Below are positions 39,144-48,360 of a stretch of 64,000 bases of DNA, in pieces. The position numbers and the translations under genes are program-made. The DNA comes from Ottowia beijingensis (GTDB taxonomy: Bacteria; Pseudomonadota; Gammaproteobacteria; Burkholderiales; Burkholderiaceae_C): NCBI RefSeq assembly GCF_013423955.1, contig NZ_JACCKX010000001.1:806001-870000 (forward strand), given 5' to 3'. The notes beneath the pieces are model-generated. The model worked only from the letters and a program-made list of their open reading frames with translations. It did not search any database and was not told the DNA's origin. Position 1 is the first letter of the stretch. Every line of letters begins with the position of its first letter.

Positions 39144-39782
39144 ATGCAGCCCACTGACGCCGCCTATGCCCCCTACGAACATCTGCGCCCGCCCGGCCGC
39201 GACCCGCAGCGCATGCTGGCGCAGGCGCGCGCCGAATGGCACCGCCGGGCCGGCCCGCAACGCGACCTGTGGGTGTTCGGCTACGCCTCGCTGATCTGGC
39301 GGACCGATTTCGACTTCACCGAACGCCACGCCAGCCGCATCCACGGCTGGCACCGCGCGCTGGCCATGTGGAGCCGCGTCAACCGCGGCACGCCCGAGCT
39401 GCCCGGCCTGGTGTTCGCCCTGCTGCCGGGCGGCAGCTGCCAGGGCATGGTGTACCGCGTGCCCGGGCAACAGGCCGAGGCCGTGTTCGACACCCTGTGG
39501 GCGCGCGAGATGCCCAGCGGCGTGTACGACGCGCGCTGGCTGCCCTGCGCCACGCCGCACGGTCCCGTGCCGGCGCTGGCCTTCACGCTGTCGCGCCGCA
39601 GCCCGTCCTTCACCGGCGAGCTGGCGCCCGAGCAGTACCGCCACATCTTCCGCCACGCCAGCGGCCGCTACGGCACCACGCTGGACTACGCGCGCCGCAC
39701 GCTCGACACGCTGCGCGAACACGGCATCCACGACCGGCGGCTGCGCGCACTGCTGGCGCTGGCGGACGACCCCGAGGCCTGA
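39144..39782 (+). CDS. ChaC-like glutathione-specific gamma-glutamylcyclotransferase
   Basis: 212 residues. Family marks are [12 protein letters not shown] (the YGSLIW motif with S replaced in part), [38 protein letters not shown] and the catalytic Glu of [16 protein letters not shown]. ChaC enzymes cleave glutathione to 5-oxoproline and Cys-Gly. There is a short spacing to the next gene, pdxH, on the same strand. Confidence 0.9.
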   Translation: MQPTDAAYAPYEHLRPPGRDPQRMLAQARAEWHRRAGPQRDLWVFGYASLIWRTDFDFTERHASRIHGWHRALAMWSRVNRGTPELPGLVFALLPGGSCQGMVYRVPGQQAEAVFDTLWAREMPSGVYDARWLPCATPHGPVPALAFTLSRRSPSFTGELAPEQYRHIFRHASGRYGTTLDYARRTLDTLREHGIHDRRLRALLALADDPEA

Positions 39783-39826
39783 CGCAAGCGGGGCCGCGCC
39801 CGCGCCCGCTGCCTATACTTCGGCGC

Positions 39827-40462
39827 ATGAGTGACATCGCCCACCTGCGCAAGAGCTACGAGCGCGCCGAACTGTCCGAAGACGCCAGCCATGCCGACCC
39901 GATGGCGCAATTCGCCCAGTGGTTCGACGAGGCGCTGAAAAGCGAGCTGCCCGAGCCCAACGCCATGACCCTGGCCACCGTGGGCAGCGACCTGCGCCCC
40001 AGCACCCGCGTGGTGCTGATCAAGGAATACGACGCGCGCGGCATCGTCTGGTACACCAACTACCAGGGCCGCAAGGGGCTGGAGCTGGCCGGCAACCCGT
40101 ATGCGGCGCTGCAGCTCCACTGGGTCGAGCTGGAGCGCGTGGTGCGCATCGAGGGCCTGGTCGAGAAGGTGAGCGAGGCCGAGAGCGACGCCTACTACGC
40201 CAGCCGCCCGCTCGACCACCGCCTGGGCGCCTGGGCCAGCCCGCAAAGCCAGGTGATCCCCGGCCGCGCCTGGCTGGTGGCTGAGGCGGCCAAGGTCGGC
40301 GCCAAGTTTCTGCTGCACCCGCCGCGCCCGCCGCACTGGGGCGGCTACCGCCTGAAGCCTGATCGGTGGGAGTTCTGGCAGGGGCGCAAGAGCCGGTTGC
40401 ATGACCGGCTGCGCTACCGGCTGGAAGGCGGCGGCTGGGTGCGCGAGCGGCTGGCGCCTTGA
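39827..40462 (+). CDS. pdxH: Pyridoxine 5'-phosphate oxidase
   Basis: 211 residues. The N-terminal helix [13 protein letters not shown] binds PLP; the FMN-binding stretch is [25 protein letters not shown], then [38 protein letters not shown] and the signature end [20 protein letters not shown] with RLHDRLRYR. It oxidises pyridoxine or pyridoxamine phosphate to PLP. Standard length and motifs. Confidence 0.97.
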   Translation: MSDIAHLRKSYERAELSEDASHADPMAQFAQWFDEALKSELPEPNAMTLATVGSDLRPSTRVVLIKEYDARGIVWYTNYQGRKGLELAGNPYAALQLHWVELERVVRIEGLVEKVSEAESDAYYASRPLDHRLGAWASPQSQVIPGRAWLVAEAAKVGAKFLLHPPRPPHWGGYRLKPDRWEFWQGRKSRLHDRLRYRLEGGGWVRERLAP

Positions 40463-40475
40463 AGCTTTTTCGGGC

Positions 40476-40521
40476 TCCAGCGCTTTACTGGCAAGCGCAG
40501 ACAGCTATGATTTTCAAAGTG
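40476..40521. repeat. Degenerate copy of the dispersed palindromic repeat
   Basis: CCAGCGCTTTACTGGCAAGC then CAGACAGCTATGATTTTCA: the arms resemble the AGCGC...AGCTAT parts of the family, with mismatches. Confidence 0.5.
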
Positions 40522-40546
40522 CCGGGCGTCTTCAGTAGCGCGCCGA

Positions 40547-40934
40547 TCAACGCGACACGGTCACCGGCACCACGTCGCCATTGGCGCGCCTGGCATACAC
40601 GTCCTGCCCCACCAGCCGGATGTCGTTGCAGGCCGAGGGGAAGACCTTGAACTCGAAGCAGACACGACCGCCCTCCTCGGCACGCCAGGTGCCGGTGTCC
40701 GAACGACCCGCGACGAAAACCTTCAGATTGTTCGAGTCGGCGGCGTAGTCCACCCGGATCGTGCCGCCGTTGGATAGGGGGCGTTGGTGGACTTGCCGCG
40801 CAGCAGCGTGGCCAGTTCGGCCGCCGAAGGCGCGCGGGCGCCGGCAGGAAGTCCTTGGCCGGCGGCGCGCTGGCGGCGCAGGCGGCGAGCAGCAGGGGTG
40901 ACAGCAGAATCGATAGGCGGGTGGCGGTGTTCAT
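40547..40934 (-). CDS. Small lipoprotein, DUF995-like, two frame breaks
   Basis: About 129 residues when two short C-run deletions are repaired. The start at 40934 has a lipoprotein signal (LSILLSPLLLAACAAS, lipobox LAAC). The C-terminal part, DYAADSNNLKVFVAGRSDTG, TWRAEEGGRVCFEFKV, SACNDIRLVGQDVYARRAN, shows the strand pattern and paired cysteines of DUF995-type proteins. It is downstream of, and 71 bp from, the large lipoprotein on the same strand, so they are probably co-expressed. Function is unknown. Confidence 0.6.
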
Positions 40935-41005
40935 GTGGGTCTCCAGCAATGAATGCAAGACAGGAGAGACGGACGCCCCAACCGGCGTCCGCCCCCGAGG
41001 GACCG

Positions 41006-42651
41006 TCAGAGTCCCAACTGGGTCTTCATGGCCGTCCAGGCCGCCTCGTTCAGGCGATGGGATGCCGCCTGACGCGAGACGAGGCCGGGCTTGGTCTCGT
41101 GGGCGCGGTACACCCACTGGGAATTCGGGTCGCCGGCAACCCAGCGGATCTCGCTGTACACCACGTGGTAGCGGATGGCTGGCGTCGGCGGCTGGCCGGT
41201 GAAGCGCAGCACGCGCTCGCCATTCACGTCGTCGATGCTGTAGGTGCCCGTGGTGGACGGCACGCAGTTGGACACCACGGTCTGCTCGGCATTGAGATCG
41301 CACTCGTAGTACTGCGCCGAGCCCTGGGTGGCGCTGGACGGCGCCATCGACACCCGCAGGTTCTTCAGCGCGCTGGTGGTCAGCGCCAGGTTCAGGGTGT
41401 TGGCCCCGGTGGGCGCAGCGGCGCCCGAGGTCGGGTAGTGGTTGATCAAAGCCTCCAGCGTGTTTCGACTCTGCGGCTGAGCGCGGTTCGCCAGGGCGTC
41501 GATCTGGATGGTCGACCCCAACACCACATTGGTGCGCAGCAGTTCCTCGGCACCCGCAGGGAACACGGTCGCGCCGAGCGCCCTTCAAGCCCACCGTCGG
41601 CATTCCGACGTTGATGGTGTTGGTGGGCAGGGTCTGCCAGCGGTCCACCAGATCGGCCATGGCCTGACCGGCCACACTGCTGGCGCGGGTGGAGCCCAGC
41701 GTTGTTTCGCCGTCGCAGTACACCGTGCGGCTCGGATTGCCGACCGTGGACCGGTGGACCACATCGCGCGTGCAGTAGGTCCAGCCGCTGGGCGTGAGAA
41801 AAGCGGTGCCGTAGAGCGCATTGTCCGGGCTGGGCTGACCGCCGCTCTTGCCGCTGCGGTTATCGACAAACTGCACGCCGGCACTGCCCGCCGCCTTGGC
41901 TTGCCGATCGTTGCTGCGCTCAAAGTAGTCGTCAGGGCCGACGTAACGCAGCGCGCGCAGCGTGGTCGATGCCGGTGCAGCCGCCTGCTGGTCGCCCACC
42001 TCCAGCGGCACACCGGTGCGCAGCATGCCGGAAACGACCGCGGCCGCCATGCGCGCCGTGTCGTGTATCTGGTTGGCATCCCAGGCCGGATCGTCCTGGT
42101 AGGCGTCGATCTTGGTGGCGTCGATGGCCAGCTGCAGCGCCACGTTGGCGCGCGCCGCCGCGTCGGTCATGCCGGCAGCCACGCCGGCCTGCACCAGGGT
42201 GGTCAGCGGGTTGATGGCGCCGCCCGAGCCGGCCGGTCGGTGCATCACGTAGTCGGCGTCGGTGGCGGCCACCCCGGGGTGGCCGAATCGATGGCCGTGG
42301 TGGCCGCGGCCGGATCGCCCGTCTTGACGAGTGCGATGAGGCGGGCCGACGCGGCGCCCGGCACGGCGGACGGGTCGTAGGTCAGGCTGTAGCGGCCATC
42401 GGCGCCGGTGGCGGCCGAGGTGGGTTCGCCGTCGTCGCAGGCGTCGTTGGCGTTCAGGTCCAGACAGACCACCACGTTCTGGAGGGGGCCGATGCGGGCC
42501 ACTTCACCGCTGAGGGTCACGGGGGAGGCGGCGGTGGCGGCGGGGACGAATCATCGTCGTTATCGTCGCCGCTGCCGCCACAGGCGGCCATTGACAGTGC
42601 GGCGGTGGCGGCAAAGGCGTGGATCAGCAGGCTTCGCGTGCGGGGTTTCAT
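41006..42651 (-). CDS. Large lipoprotein of unknown function, three frame breaks
   Basis: About 548 residues. The start at 42651 gives a lipoprotein signal with lipobox SMAACGGSG, then an acidic and polyproline stretch. Breaks at the G-run 42521-42525, at 42272-42279 and near 41579 divide it into three ORFs. Domain-like parts: VTLSGEVARIGPLQNVVVCLD with DGRYSLTYDPS (a carboxypeptidase-regulatory or prealbumin-like strand unit), a helical part (INPLTTLVQAGVAAGM, VALQLAIDATKIDAYQ), and a strand-rich end (YSIDDVNGERVLRFTGQPP, YHVVYSEIRWVAGDPNS). No known family. It lies next to the sensor kinase cassette with a palindrome upstream of its start, so it may be its target. Confidence 0.6.
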
Positions 42652-42724
42652 GAGGCTCCTCCTGGGGTTGCTGGGGCTTGTCTATCGACACGAGAGACAC
42701 TAAAAGAAACATTTCCCCGTACAT

Positions 42725-42738
42725 CACCCAGTTGGGTG
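42725..42738. promoter_or_regulatory. Inverted repeat CACCCAGTTGGGTG upstream of the large lipoprotein
   Basis: 6-bp arms around GT, 74-87 bp upstream of the lipoprotein start at 42651 and just past the 3' end of the regulator gene. It contains TTGGGTGA, which recurs at 43505 and 47015. It is a candidate binding site for the NarL-type regulator. Confidence 0.45.
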
Positions 42739-42809
42739 AGCGTGGCGTACCTCTCTTTGCTTTGACAACGGGCTTGGACGACGGCGGTGTCCACCGCGAG
42801 CGCCGCGGT

Positions 42810-43463
42810 TCAGGTGGAAGCGTCGTCCCCCAGCACCAGCCCCATGCGATTTGCCGCCACGATCGCCTGCGTGCGCGTGGTGACGGCGAGCGCGCGCAGC
42901 ACGGCGCTGACGTGGGTCTTGGTGGTGTTGGGGCTGAGGCCCAGCTCGCGCGCGATCAGCTTCATCGGCTTGCCCTCCAGGATCAGCCGCAGCACCTGCG
43001 TCTGGCGCGGGGTGAGTCCGAGCTCGGCCGGGCTGGTGCAGGCCCGCGCCGGCACGGGCAGCGCGATGCCCGCCAGGCTGAGCGGGGGCACGTAGATGCG
43101 CCGTGCCAGCACGGTGCGCAAGGCCTCGAACATCTGGCCGGCCGGGGCCGACTTGGGGATGAAACCCATCGCGCCCAGCTGGATCGAGCGCAGCACGGTG
43201 ACCTGGTCTTCCTGCGAGGACAGCATGACGAGCGGTACGCCGGGGTGGCGTTCGCGCAGCGTCTCCAGCGCCTGCAGGCCGTGCATGCCGGGCAGGATGA
43301 CGTCGAGCAGGATCAGGTCGATGTCCGCGCTGTCGCCCAGGGTGGCCAGCGCCTCGTCCAGGCTGGCGGCATGCGAGACCTGTACCGCCGGGTCGAGCTC
43401 GCGCAGCAGCAGCGCGACGCCGTCGCGAAACAGCGCGTGATCATCGACCAGCAGGATCCTCAT
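42810..43463 (-). CDS. NarL/FixJ-type response regulator
   Basis: 217 residues from an internal ATG at 43463. The receiver domain is MRILLVDDHALFRDGV (acidic pair DD), LILLDVILPGMHGLQAL (phospho-Asp), VMLSSQE and the lysine of MGFIPKSAP. The LuxR helix-turn-helix is LGLTPRQTQVLRLILEGK, MKLIARELGLSPNTTKTHVS. As sequenced, it is in frame with the upstream hybrid kinase, giving one fused ORF. Adding one base to the C-run at 43499-43502 would instead make two genes overlapping by 23 bp, the usual layout. It probably controls the neighbouring lipoproteins or transport genes. Confidence 0.88.
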   Translation of the reverse strand: MRILLVDDHALFRDGVALLLRELDPAVQVSHAASLDEALATLGDSADIDLILLDVILPGMHGLQALETLRERHPGVPLVMLSSQEDQVTVLRSIQLGAMGFIPKSAPAGQMFEALRTVLARRIYVPPLSLAGIALPVPARACTSPAELGLTPRQTQVLRLILEGKPMKLIARELGLSPNTTKTHVSAVLRALAVTTRTQAIVAANRMGLVLGDDAST

Positions 43464-45770
43464 GGCCGGAGTCTGAGGGCGTTTCCGCCGCTGCGCCTCC
43501 CCAGTTGGGTGAGCGTCCAGCGCCGCCTCGATCGCCGCCAGCAGCCGGTCGGCGCCGACCGGCTTGTGCAGCAGCGGCAGGCCTGCGTCGGTGACGCGCC
43601 GCAGGTCGGCGGCGGCAATGTCGCCGGTGACGATGATCGCCGGCACCGCCTGGCCGATGCGCGCGCGTATCTGTTCGACGGCGTCCAGGCCGTCGCGGTG
43701 CTGGCGCAGCCGGTAGTCACTCAGGATCAGGTCGGGGTCGCGCAGGTGCTCGCCCAGCAGCGTCAGGCATTGCTTGGCCGACGCGGCGGTGAGCACGTGC
43801 GCGCCCCAGCTGTGGCACAGCGCCTGCATCGCGCGGCGCGTATCGGCCTCGTCGTCGATCACCACGATGAACGCGCCGACGACGCGCCGCCCGCTCGCCA
43901 GTGCGGCAGGCTGCGCCGGCACCTGCGGCAGCGCCTCGGCGCCCGGCAGCAGGATCGAGAAGCAGGTGCCGCGGCCCGGCGTCGAGCGCAGCACGTGCGG
44001 ATGGCCCAGCAGATCGAGCGTGCGCTTGACGATGGCCAGGCCCAGCCCGAGCCCCTTGCCGCGGTCGCGCTCCGGGTTGTCGATCTGGTAGAACTCGTCG
44101 AAGATGTGCGGCAGCTGCTCGGGCGCGATGCCGATGCCGGTGTCCCAGACCTGTAGCTCGACGCCGCCGGGGCGCCGCCGGCAGCCCACCAGGACCTTGC
44201 CGCGTTCGGTGTAGCGAATCGCGTTGGCCACCAGGTTGCCCAGCACCCGCTCCAGCAGCACGGCGTCGGTGCGCACGGCACAGCGAGAAGGCACCACGAC
44301 CAGGCGCAACTGCTTGCGCTCGGCTGCCGGCCCGTGGCTGGTCGCCACCCGGTGCAGCAGATCGGCCAGGGCGTGGTCGCCCAGCACGGGCTTGGCCGTG
44401 CCGGCGTCCAGCCTCGAGATGTCGAGCAGGCCGACGAACAAGGCTTCCATGGCGGACACCGACGCCTCGATGTGACTCACCAGCTTGCCGACCTCGGGCG
44501 TGACCGCCTGCCGGCGCAACACGCCGACCAGTAGGCTGATGGTGTGCAGCGGCTGGCGCAGGTCGTGGCTGGCCGACGCCAGAAAGCGCGTCTTGGCCTG
44601 GCTCGCCTGCTCAGCTTCGTTGCGCCGGGCACGCAGCAAGGTGTTGGCGCCAGCCAGCTCGTGGGTGCGTTCGGCCACGCGGGCTTCGAGCAACTGGACC
44701 GAATCGCCCAGGCGTTCGGCCATCTGGTTGAAGCGCGCCGCCAGCTGGCCCAGCTCGTCGCCGCGCCGCAGCACGATGCGGTGGTCGAGTTGGCCTTCAC
44801 CGATGCGGTCGGCCCCCTCGGCGAGCTCCCGGATCGGCCGCACCACCCGGCGCGCCAGCACGATGCCCACGGCCGAGCCCGCCAGCACGGCGAACACCAG
44901 GATCAGCAGCGCCGTCGCCAGCGCGCGGCGGATCGGCGCGTAGGCTTCGTCGCGCGGCTGCTCGGTGATCAGCCGCCAGCCGGGCACGCTCAGCGGGGCG
45001 GCGCGAGCGACCATGGCGCGGCCCTCGGGCGTCGTGAATTCGATCAAACCGCCGCGATCCGCCCCCGCCGGCCTGATGGCCGCGCGCACCGGCGGATGGT
45101 CGGCCCAGTCGGGGCGTGCCAGCACCTGCAGAAAATCCGGATGCGCCAGCAGGCGGCCCTCGCCATCGACGACGTAGGCCTGGCCCTCGCGGCCAAAGCG
45201 GGTTTCGTCGATGATCTCGCGCAGCTGCGCCAATTCGACCTCTGCCGCCAGCACGCCGCTCTGCGGGAGGCTGCCGCGCCGCGCCAGGACCACGCGAGGC
45301 TGGTTGACGACAAAGGTGACCGGGCCGAACCACGGCGCCTCGGCGCTGGCGTACAGGAACTCGGGCGACTGGCTGCGGTCTTCGCGCACGCCGATGCGGT
45401 CGGGCTCCATGCGCGAGATGTGCACACGCTCCTGCCCGTGCTGGTCGATCCAGTACAGCGCCTGGATCGCGCGCGACTGCTTCATCAGCCGGTACAGCTC
45501 GAACTGGATGTCGGCATCAGCATCGTCCAGGTGGCGTGAGTCCTGCAGCGCCAGGGCGGCGCGCAGCAAGGCACCGGTCTGGCCGATGAAGCGTTCGATC
45601 CGGGCCGAGGCCCTGGCGGCTTCGAGCGCCTGCAGCGCCTCCACGGCAATGCGCGTCTCGCGCTGGATCAGCCAGAGCTGTGCCAGACCGCTGACGGTGA
45701 GCACCAGCGTCACCAGCCCGGCGACCGACAGGGCATAGGTCTGCCACAGGCGCTGGCCAGGTGGGCGCAT
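42810..45770 (-). CDS. Hybrid sensor histidine kinase, read through into a NarL-type regulator
   Basis: The continuous ORF is 986 residues from the ATG at 45770. In order: membrane helix (TYALSVAGLVTLVLTVSGLA); periplasmic dCache-like sensor (VHISRMEPDRIG, LREIIDETRFGREGQAYVVD); second helix (ALLILVFAVLAGSAVGIVLA) and HAMP; dimerisation domain with the phospho-His in SASHDLRQPLHTISLL; ATPase with NLVANAIRYTERGKVL, VWDTGIGIAPEQLPHIF and GKGLGLGLAIVKR; receiver domain (VVIDDEADTRR, LILSDYRLRQHRDG, KPVGADRL); then, from residue 770, the REC-LuxR regulator. If the junction is a sequencing artefact the kinase ends at 43441. It overlaps the binding-protein gene by TGATG, implying co-translation. 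Confidence 0.88.
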   Translation of the reverse strand: MRPPGQRLWQTYALSVAGLVTLVLTVSGLAQLWLIQRETRIAVEALQALEAARASARIERFIGQTGALLRAALALQDSRHLDDADADIQFELYRLMKQSRAIQALYWIDQHGQERVHISRMEPDRIGVREDRSQSPEFLYASAEAPWFGPVTFVVNQPRVVLARRGSLPQSGVLAAEVELAQLREIIDETRFGREGQAYVVDGEGRLLAHPDFLQVLARPDWADHPPVRAAIRPAGADRGGLIEFTTPEGRAMVARAAPLSVPGWRLITEQPRDEAYAPIRRALATALLILVFAVLAGSAVGIVLARRVVRPIRELAEGADRIGEGQLDHRIVLRRGDELGQLAARFNQMAERLGDSVQLLEARVAERTHELAGANTLLRARRNEAEQASQAKTRFLASASHDLRQPLHTISLLVGVLRRQAVTPEVGKLVSHIEASVSAMEALFVGLLDISRLDAGTAKPVLGDHALADLLHRVATSHGPAAERKQLRLVVVPSRCAVRTDAVLLERVLGNLVANAIRYTERGKVLVGCRRRPGGVELQVWDTGIGIAPEQLPHIFDEFYQIDNPERDRGKGLGLGLAIVKRTLDLLGHPHVLRSTPGRGTCFSILLPGAEALPQVPAQPAALASGRRVVGAFIVVIDDEADTRRAMQALCHSWGAHVLTAASAKQCLTLLGEHLRDPDLILSDYRLRQHRDGLDAVEQIRARIGQAVPAIIVTGDIAAADLRRVTDAGLPLLHKPVGADRLLAAIEAALDAHPTGEAQRRKRPQTPAMRILLVDDHALFRDGVALLLRELDPAVQVSHAASLDEALATLGDSADIDLILLDVILPGMHGLQALETLRERHPGVPLVMLSSQEDQVTVLRSIQLGAMGFIPKSAPAGQMFEALRTVLARRIYVPPLSLAGIALPVPARACTSPAELGLTPRQTQVLRLILEGKPMKLIARELGLSPNTTKTHVSAVLRALAVTTRTQAIVAANRMGLVLGDDAST

Positions 45771-46940
45771 CAGCGGGAGGGGGCTGGGCGGCAGCCCCGG
45801 CGTCACCCTTGGCGTCCGCCGTCGGCGGCAGCATACGGTCGCCCGGCCGGATCAGGCGGTCGGCACGCGCCAGCAGCGCGGGTGGCAGCGTCACACCGAT
45901 GCGCTCGGCGGTGTCGAGGTTGACAACCAGCGCCGCCTCGTACAGCTCCTCGACCGGCAGCTCGGCCAGCGGGCGACCGCGCAGCACCTGGTCCACATAG
46001 CGCGCCCCGCGCCCGCACATGCTGACGCGGCCGATGGCGCCGTAGCTGAGCAGGCCACCGTGGCGGGTGGTGAACCAGGACGTGTGGGCGATCGCCGGCA
46101 GGCGCACCCGCAGCGCCTGCCGCGCGTGCTCGCCGTGGAATACCGCCGAATCCGGCCAGATCAGGACTGCATCGACCTGGCGCCGGGCCAACTCGTCCCA
46201 GGCGCCGGCAATGCCGGCCTCGCCAGAGAAGCGCACGCGCACCCCTCGACGCCGGCCTGCCCCAGCATGTCGGCGAAAGGCCCGAGGTCCTTCATCGCCT
46301 CGTGCCTCGGGTTGCCGTCGTTCGTGACCATGCCGACGCGGCGCGCCTGCGGGAACGCCTGCAGCAACACCTCCATCGGCTTGAGCAGGAACTGGCCCGA
46401 CAGGCCCAGCGTGACGCCGGTGACATTGGCCAGCGGGCGCAACTGGGCATCGAGAACCTGGCGCAGGTTGGTCGGGCCCAGCACGACGATCGGCACCTCC
46501 TGCGTGGCGTTCATCAGTGCCTCGGATTCCGGATTGTTGGTCGCGAGCAGCACGGCAGGCCGGCGCGCCACCATCGCCTGCGCCACGGCTGCGTAGCGTG
46601 CCGGGTCGTTGGCCACGTCGTTCCATTCGATTCTCAGTTGCCGGTCGAAGGACCAGCCGGCCGCTTCCAGGCCGGCACGCACCTCGTTCATGCAGAGCCG
46701 GTTCGACTCGCTCGGCCCGAGGGTCAGGTAGGCGATGACGCGGGGCGCGGCGGCGGGCGTGGCGGCGCCCGGTGCGCTGGGGGCCGGCGGGGCGCTCTGC
46801 GCCGAGACCGGCGGACTGGCCACCAGCGCGGCGATGAACGCCGTCACGCTGATGGTGAGCCGCAAGCGGCCGAAAACCAGCCTGTCGGCGCGTGCTCTGG
46901 TTCTCGTTACCTCGTCGTACTGCTCCAGGCTGATCGACAT
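45770..46940 (-). CDS. ABC-type substrate-binding protein (PF04392-like), two frame breaks
   Basis: 390 residues after adding bases at the C-runs 45795-45798 and 46242-46245 (plus strand). The repaired end ...GCRPAPSR stops in TGATG, sharing bases with the kinase start. A membrane or signal segment (LTISVTAFIAALVASPPVSAQS) is followed by the periplasmic fold: VIAYLTLGPSESNRLCMNEV, LRIEWNDVANDPARYAAVAQ, RRPAVLLATNNPESEALMN, VTGVTLGLSGQFLLKPMEV and VGMVTNDGNPRHEAMKDLG. There is no ABC permease or ATPase nearby, so it most likely senses a ligand for the hybrid kinase. Confidence 0.85.
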
Positions 46941-47016
46941 GTCCTCTCCCCTCACGTTTGGACACAAAGATACCTTACCCGGCGAGCCGACGCCACGGGG
47001 TAGACGCTACAGATTG

Positions 47017-47030
47017 GGTGAATATTCACC
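47017..47030. promoter_or_regulatory. Perfect palindrome GGTGAATATTCACC in the promoter of the sensory cassette
   Basis: 14-bp perfect dyad about 80 bp upstream of the binding-protein start at 46940, embedded in TTGGGTGAATATTCACC. It shares TTGGGTGA with 42732 and 43505. It is a candidate autoregulatory site. Confidence 0.55.
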
Positions 47031-47055
47031 ATCCGGCGGGCCGCCAGCCGGTCAT

Positions 47056-48015
47056 TCAGCCCGGCCAGCGCGCCAGCAGCGCCAGCGCGATCGAAATCGT
47101 CGCCACCGCCATCGCCGTCGACACGGCCACGCTGGCGGTGACCAGGTCCTCGGCCTTGTGGTAGCGCTGCGAGAACAGGAACACGTTGGCGCCCACCGGC
47201 AGCGCGGCGGCAGTCACCATCACGGCCAGCGGCAGGCCGCGGATGCCCAGCGCCCAGCCGGCCGCGGCCATCAACACCGGGTGCAGCACGGTTTTCAGCA
47301 GCGAGATGCCCAGCGCACCGCGCAGGTGCGGTCCGATGGCGGTCTGCGCCAGCGTCACGCCCACCAGCACCAGCGCCACCGGGCCGAAGGCGTCGCCCAG
47401 CAGCTTCAGCGGCCGCTCCACCACCGGGTGCAGGCCCCAGCCCGTCAGTGAATACAGAAAGCCCGCGATGATGGGCAGCGGCACCGGGTGCAGCACGGCG
47501 TTCTTCACCGCCTGCGCCACGGTGGCGGCAATGTGGCGGCGCGGCCCCTGGCCTGCCGCGGCCTGCTCGCGCGCCACCAGCAGCTCCAGCACCACGGTAG
47601 CCAGCGTCAGCAGGATCAGCGCGTGCATCGAGATCAGCGTGAACAGGTGCACCAGCCCGGCCTGCCCGTAGGCCAGTTGCACCAGCGGCACGCCGATCAT
47701 CAGCGTGTTGCTGAAGATGGCCGCCAGCGCCAGCACGGCCGAGCGGCTGGTCAGCCCGCGGATGAACAGCAGCGCAAAGAACATGGCCCCGGCCACGATG
47801 TAGTACAGCGCCACCGATCGCAGGTCCAGCCGCGCCAGATCGGCCGTGGCCATGGTGCGGAACAGCAGCGCCTGCACCAGCACCAGGAAGACGAGGTTGG
47901 ACAGATCGCGCACCGCCTCGCCGCGGATCAGCTTCAGCCGCCCGGCGGCGAAGCCGATGCCGATCAGCAGCACCACGGGGAGCAGGGACGAGGCGACGGG
48001 GTGATCGAGCGTCAT
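47056..48015 (-). CDS. AEC family transporter (auxin efflux carrier-like)
   Basis: 319 residues with about ten membrane helices (SLLPVVLLIGIGFAAGR, LSNLVFLVLVQALLFRTMA, SVALYYIVAGAMFFALLF, LAAIFSNTLMIGVPLVQLAY, ALILLTLATVVLELLV and others). The AEC signatures FSNTLMIGVPL and the C-terminal mirror LPVGANVFLFSQRYH are present. AEC members move small organic acids such as malate or malonate; the substrate is not predictable. Intact frame. Confidence 0.9.
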   Translation of the reverse strand: MTLDHPVASSLLPVVLLIGIGFAAGRLKLIRGEAVRDLSNLVFLVLVQALLFRTMATADLARLDLRSVALYYIVAGAMFFALLFIRGLTSRSAVLALAAIFSNTLMIGVPLVQLAYGQAGLVHLFTLISMHALILLTLATVVLELLVAREQAAAGQGPRRHIAATVAQAVKNAVLHPVPLPIIAGFLYSLTGWGLHPVVERPLKLLGDAFGPVALVLVGVTLAQTAIGPHLRGALGISLLKTVLHPVLMAAAGWALGIRGLPLAVMVTAAALPVGANVFLFSQRYHKAEDLVTASVAVSTAMAVATISIALALLARWPG

Positions 48016-48360
48016 GGGCGGCGGCGATTATGGGCTGAGCACGCCATGCACGCAGCGGCACGACCGCAGGTTTTTGAATGAAATCAGCCTCCAGCGCCCG
48101 CCCCACGAGCGCAAGCAGCTATCAAAACAGGACTTTTGTGGGAGCGGGCTTGCCCGCGGTGCCGCGCCTGCTTCCCTCATGACGCTCATCGCGGGCAAGC
48201 CCGCTCCCACAGCAAGCCTGCAACGCCAAGCCCACCACCGACGATGGCCCAGGCAAAGCGGGATAATCGCCCTTTACCGACGCGGCCCCCGCGCGGTGCC
48301 GTTCTTTGCAGGTGCGCCCTTCGGCGCACGCCGGCGCCGACGCGGCGGCCGGCCACCGCC
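48016..48360. other. Intergenic region between the AEC transporter and ribB, repeat-rich
   Basis: Holds a degenerate dispersed repeat (about 48078-48126, CCAGCGCCCG...AAGCAGCTAT), the large REP pair at 48136-48212, and a GGGATAATCG sequence near 48260 that could be a -10 element for ribB. No FMN riboswitch pattern was seen. Confidence 0.5.
48136..48212. repeat. Inverted pair of Pseudomonas-type REP sequences
   Basis: TGTGGGAGCGGGCTTGCCCG (48137-48156) and its reverse complement (48191-48211) with a 34-base spacer. Each arm contains the GGGCTTGCCC minipalindrome typical of Pseudomonas REPs; together they form a strong BIME-like hairpin. Confidence 0.85.

Noticed and set aside
48212..48360. 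FMN riboswitch before ribB
   Set aside because: None of the conserved FMN-element segments could be found in the leader.
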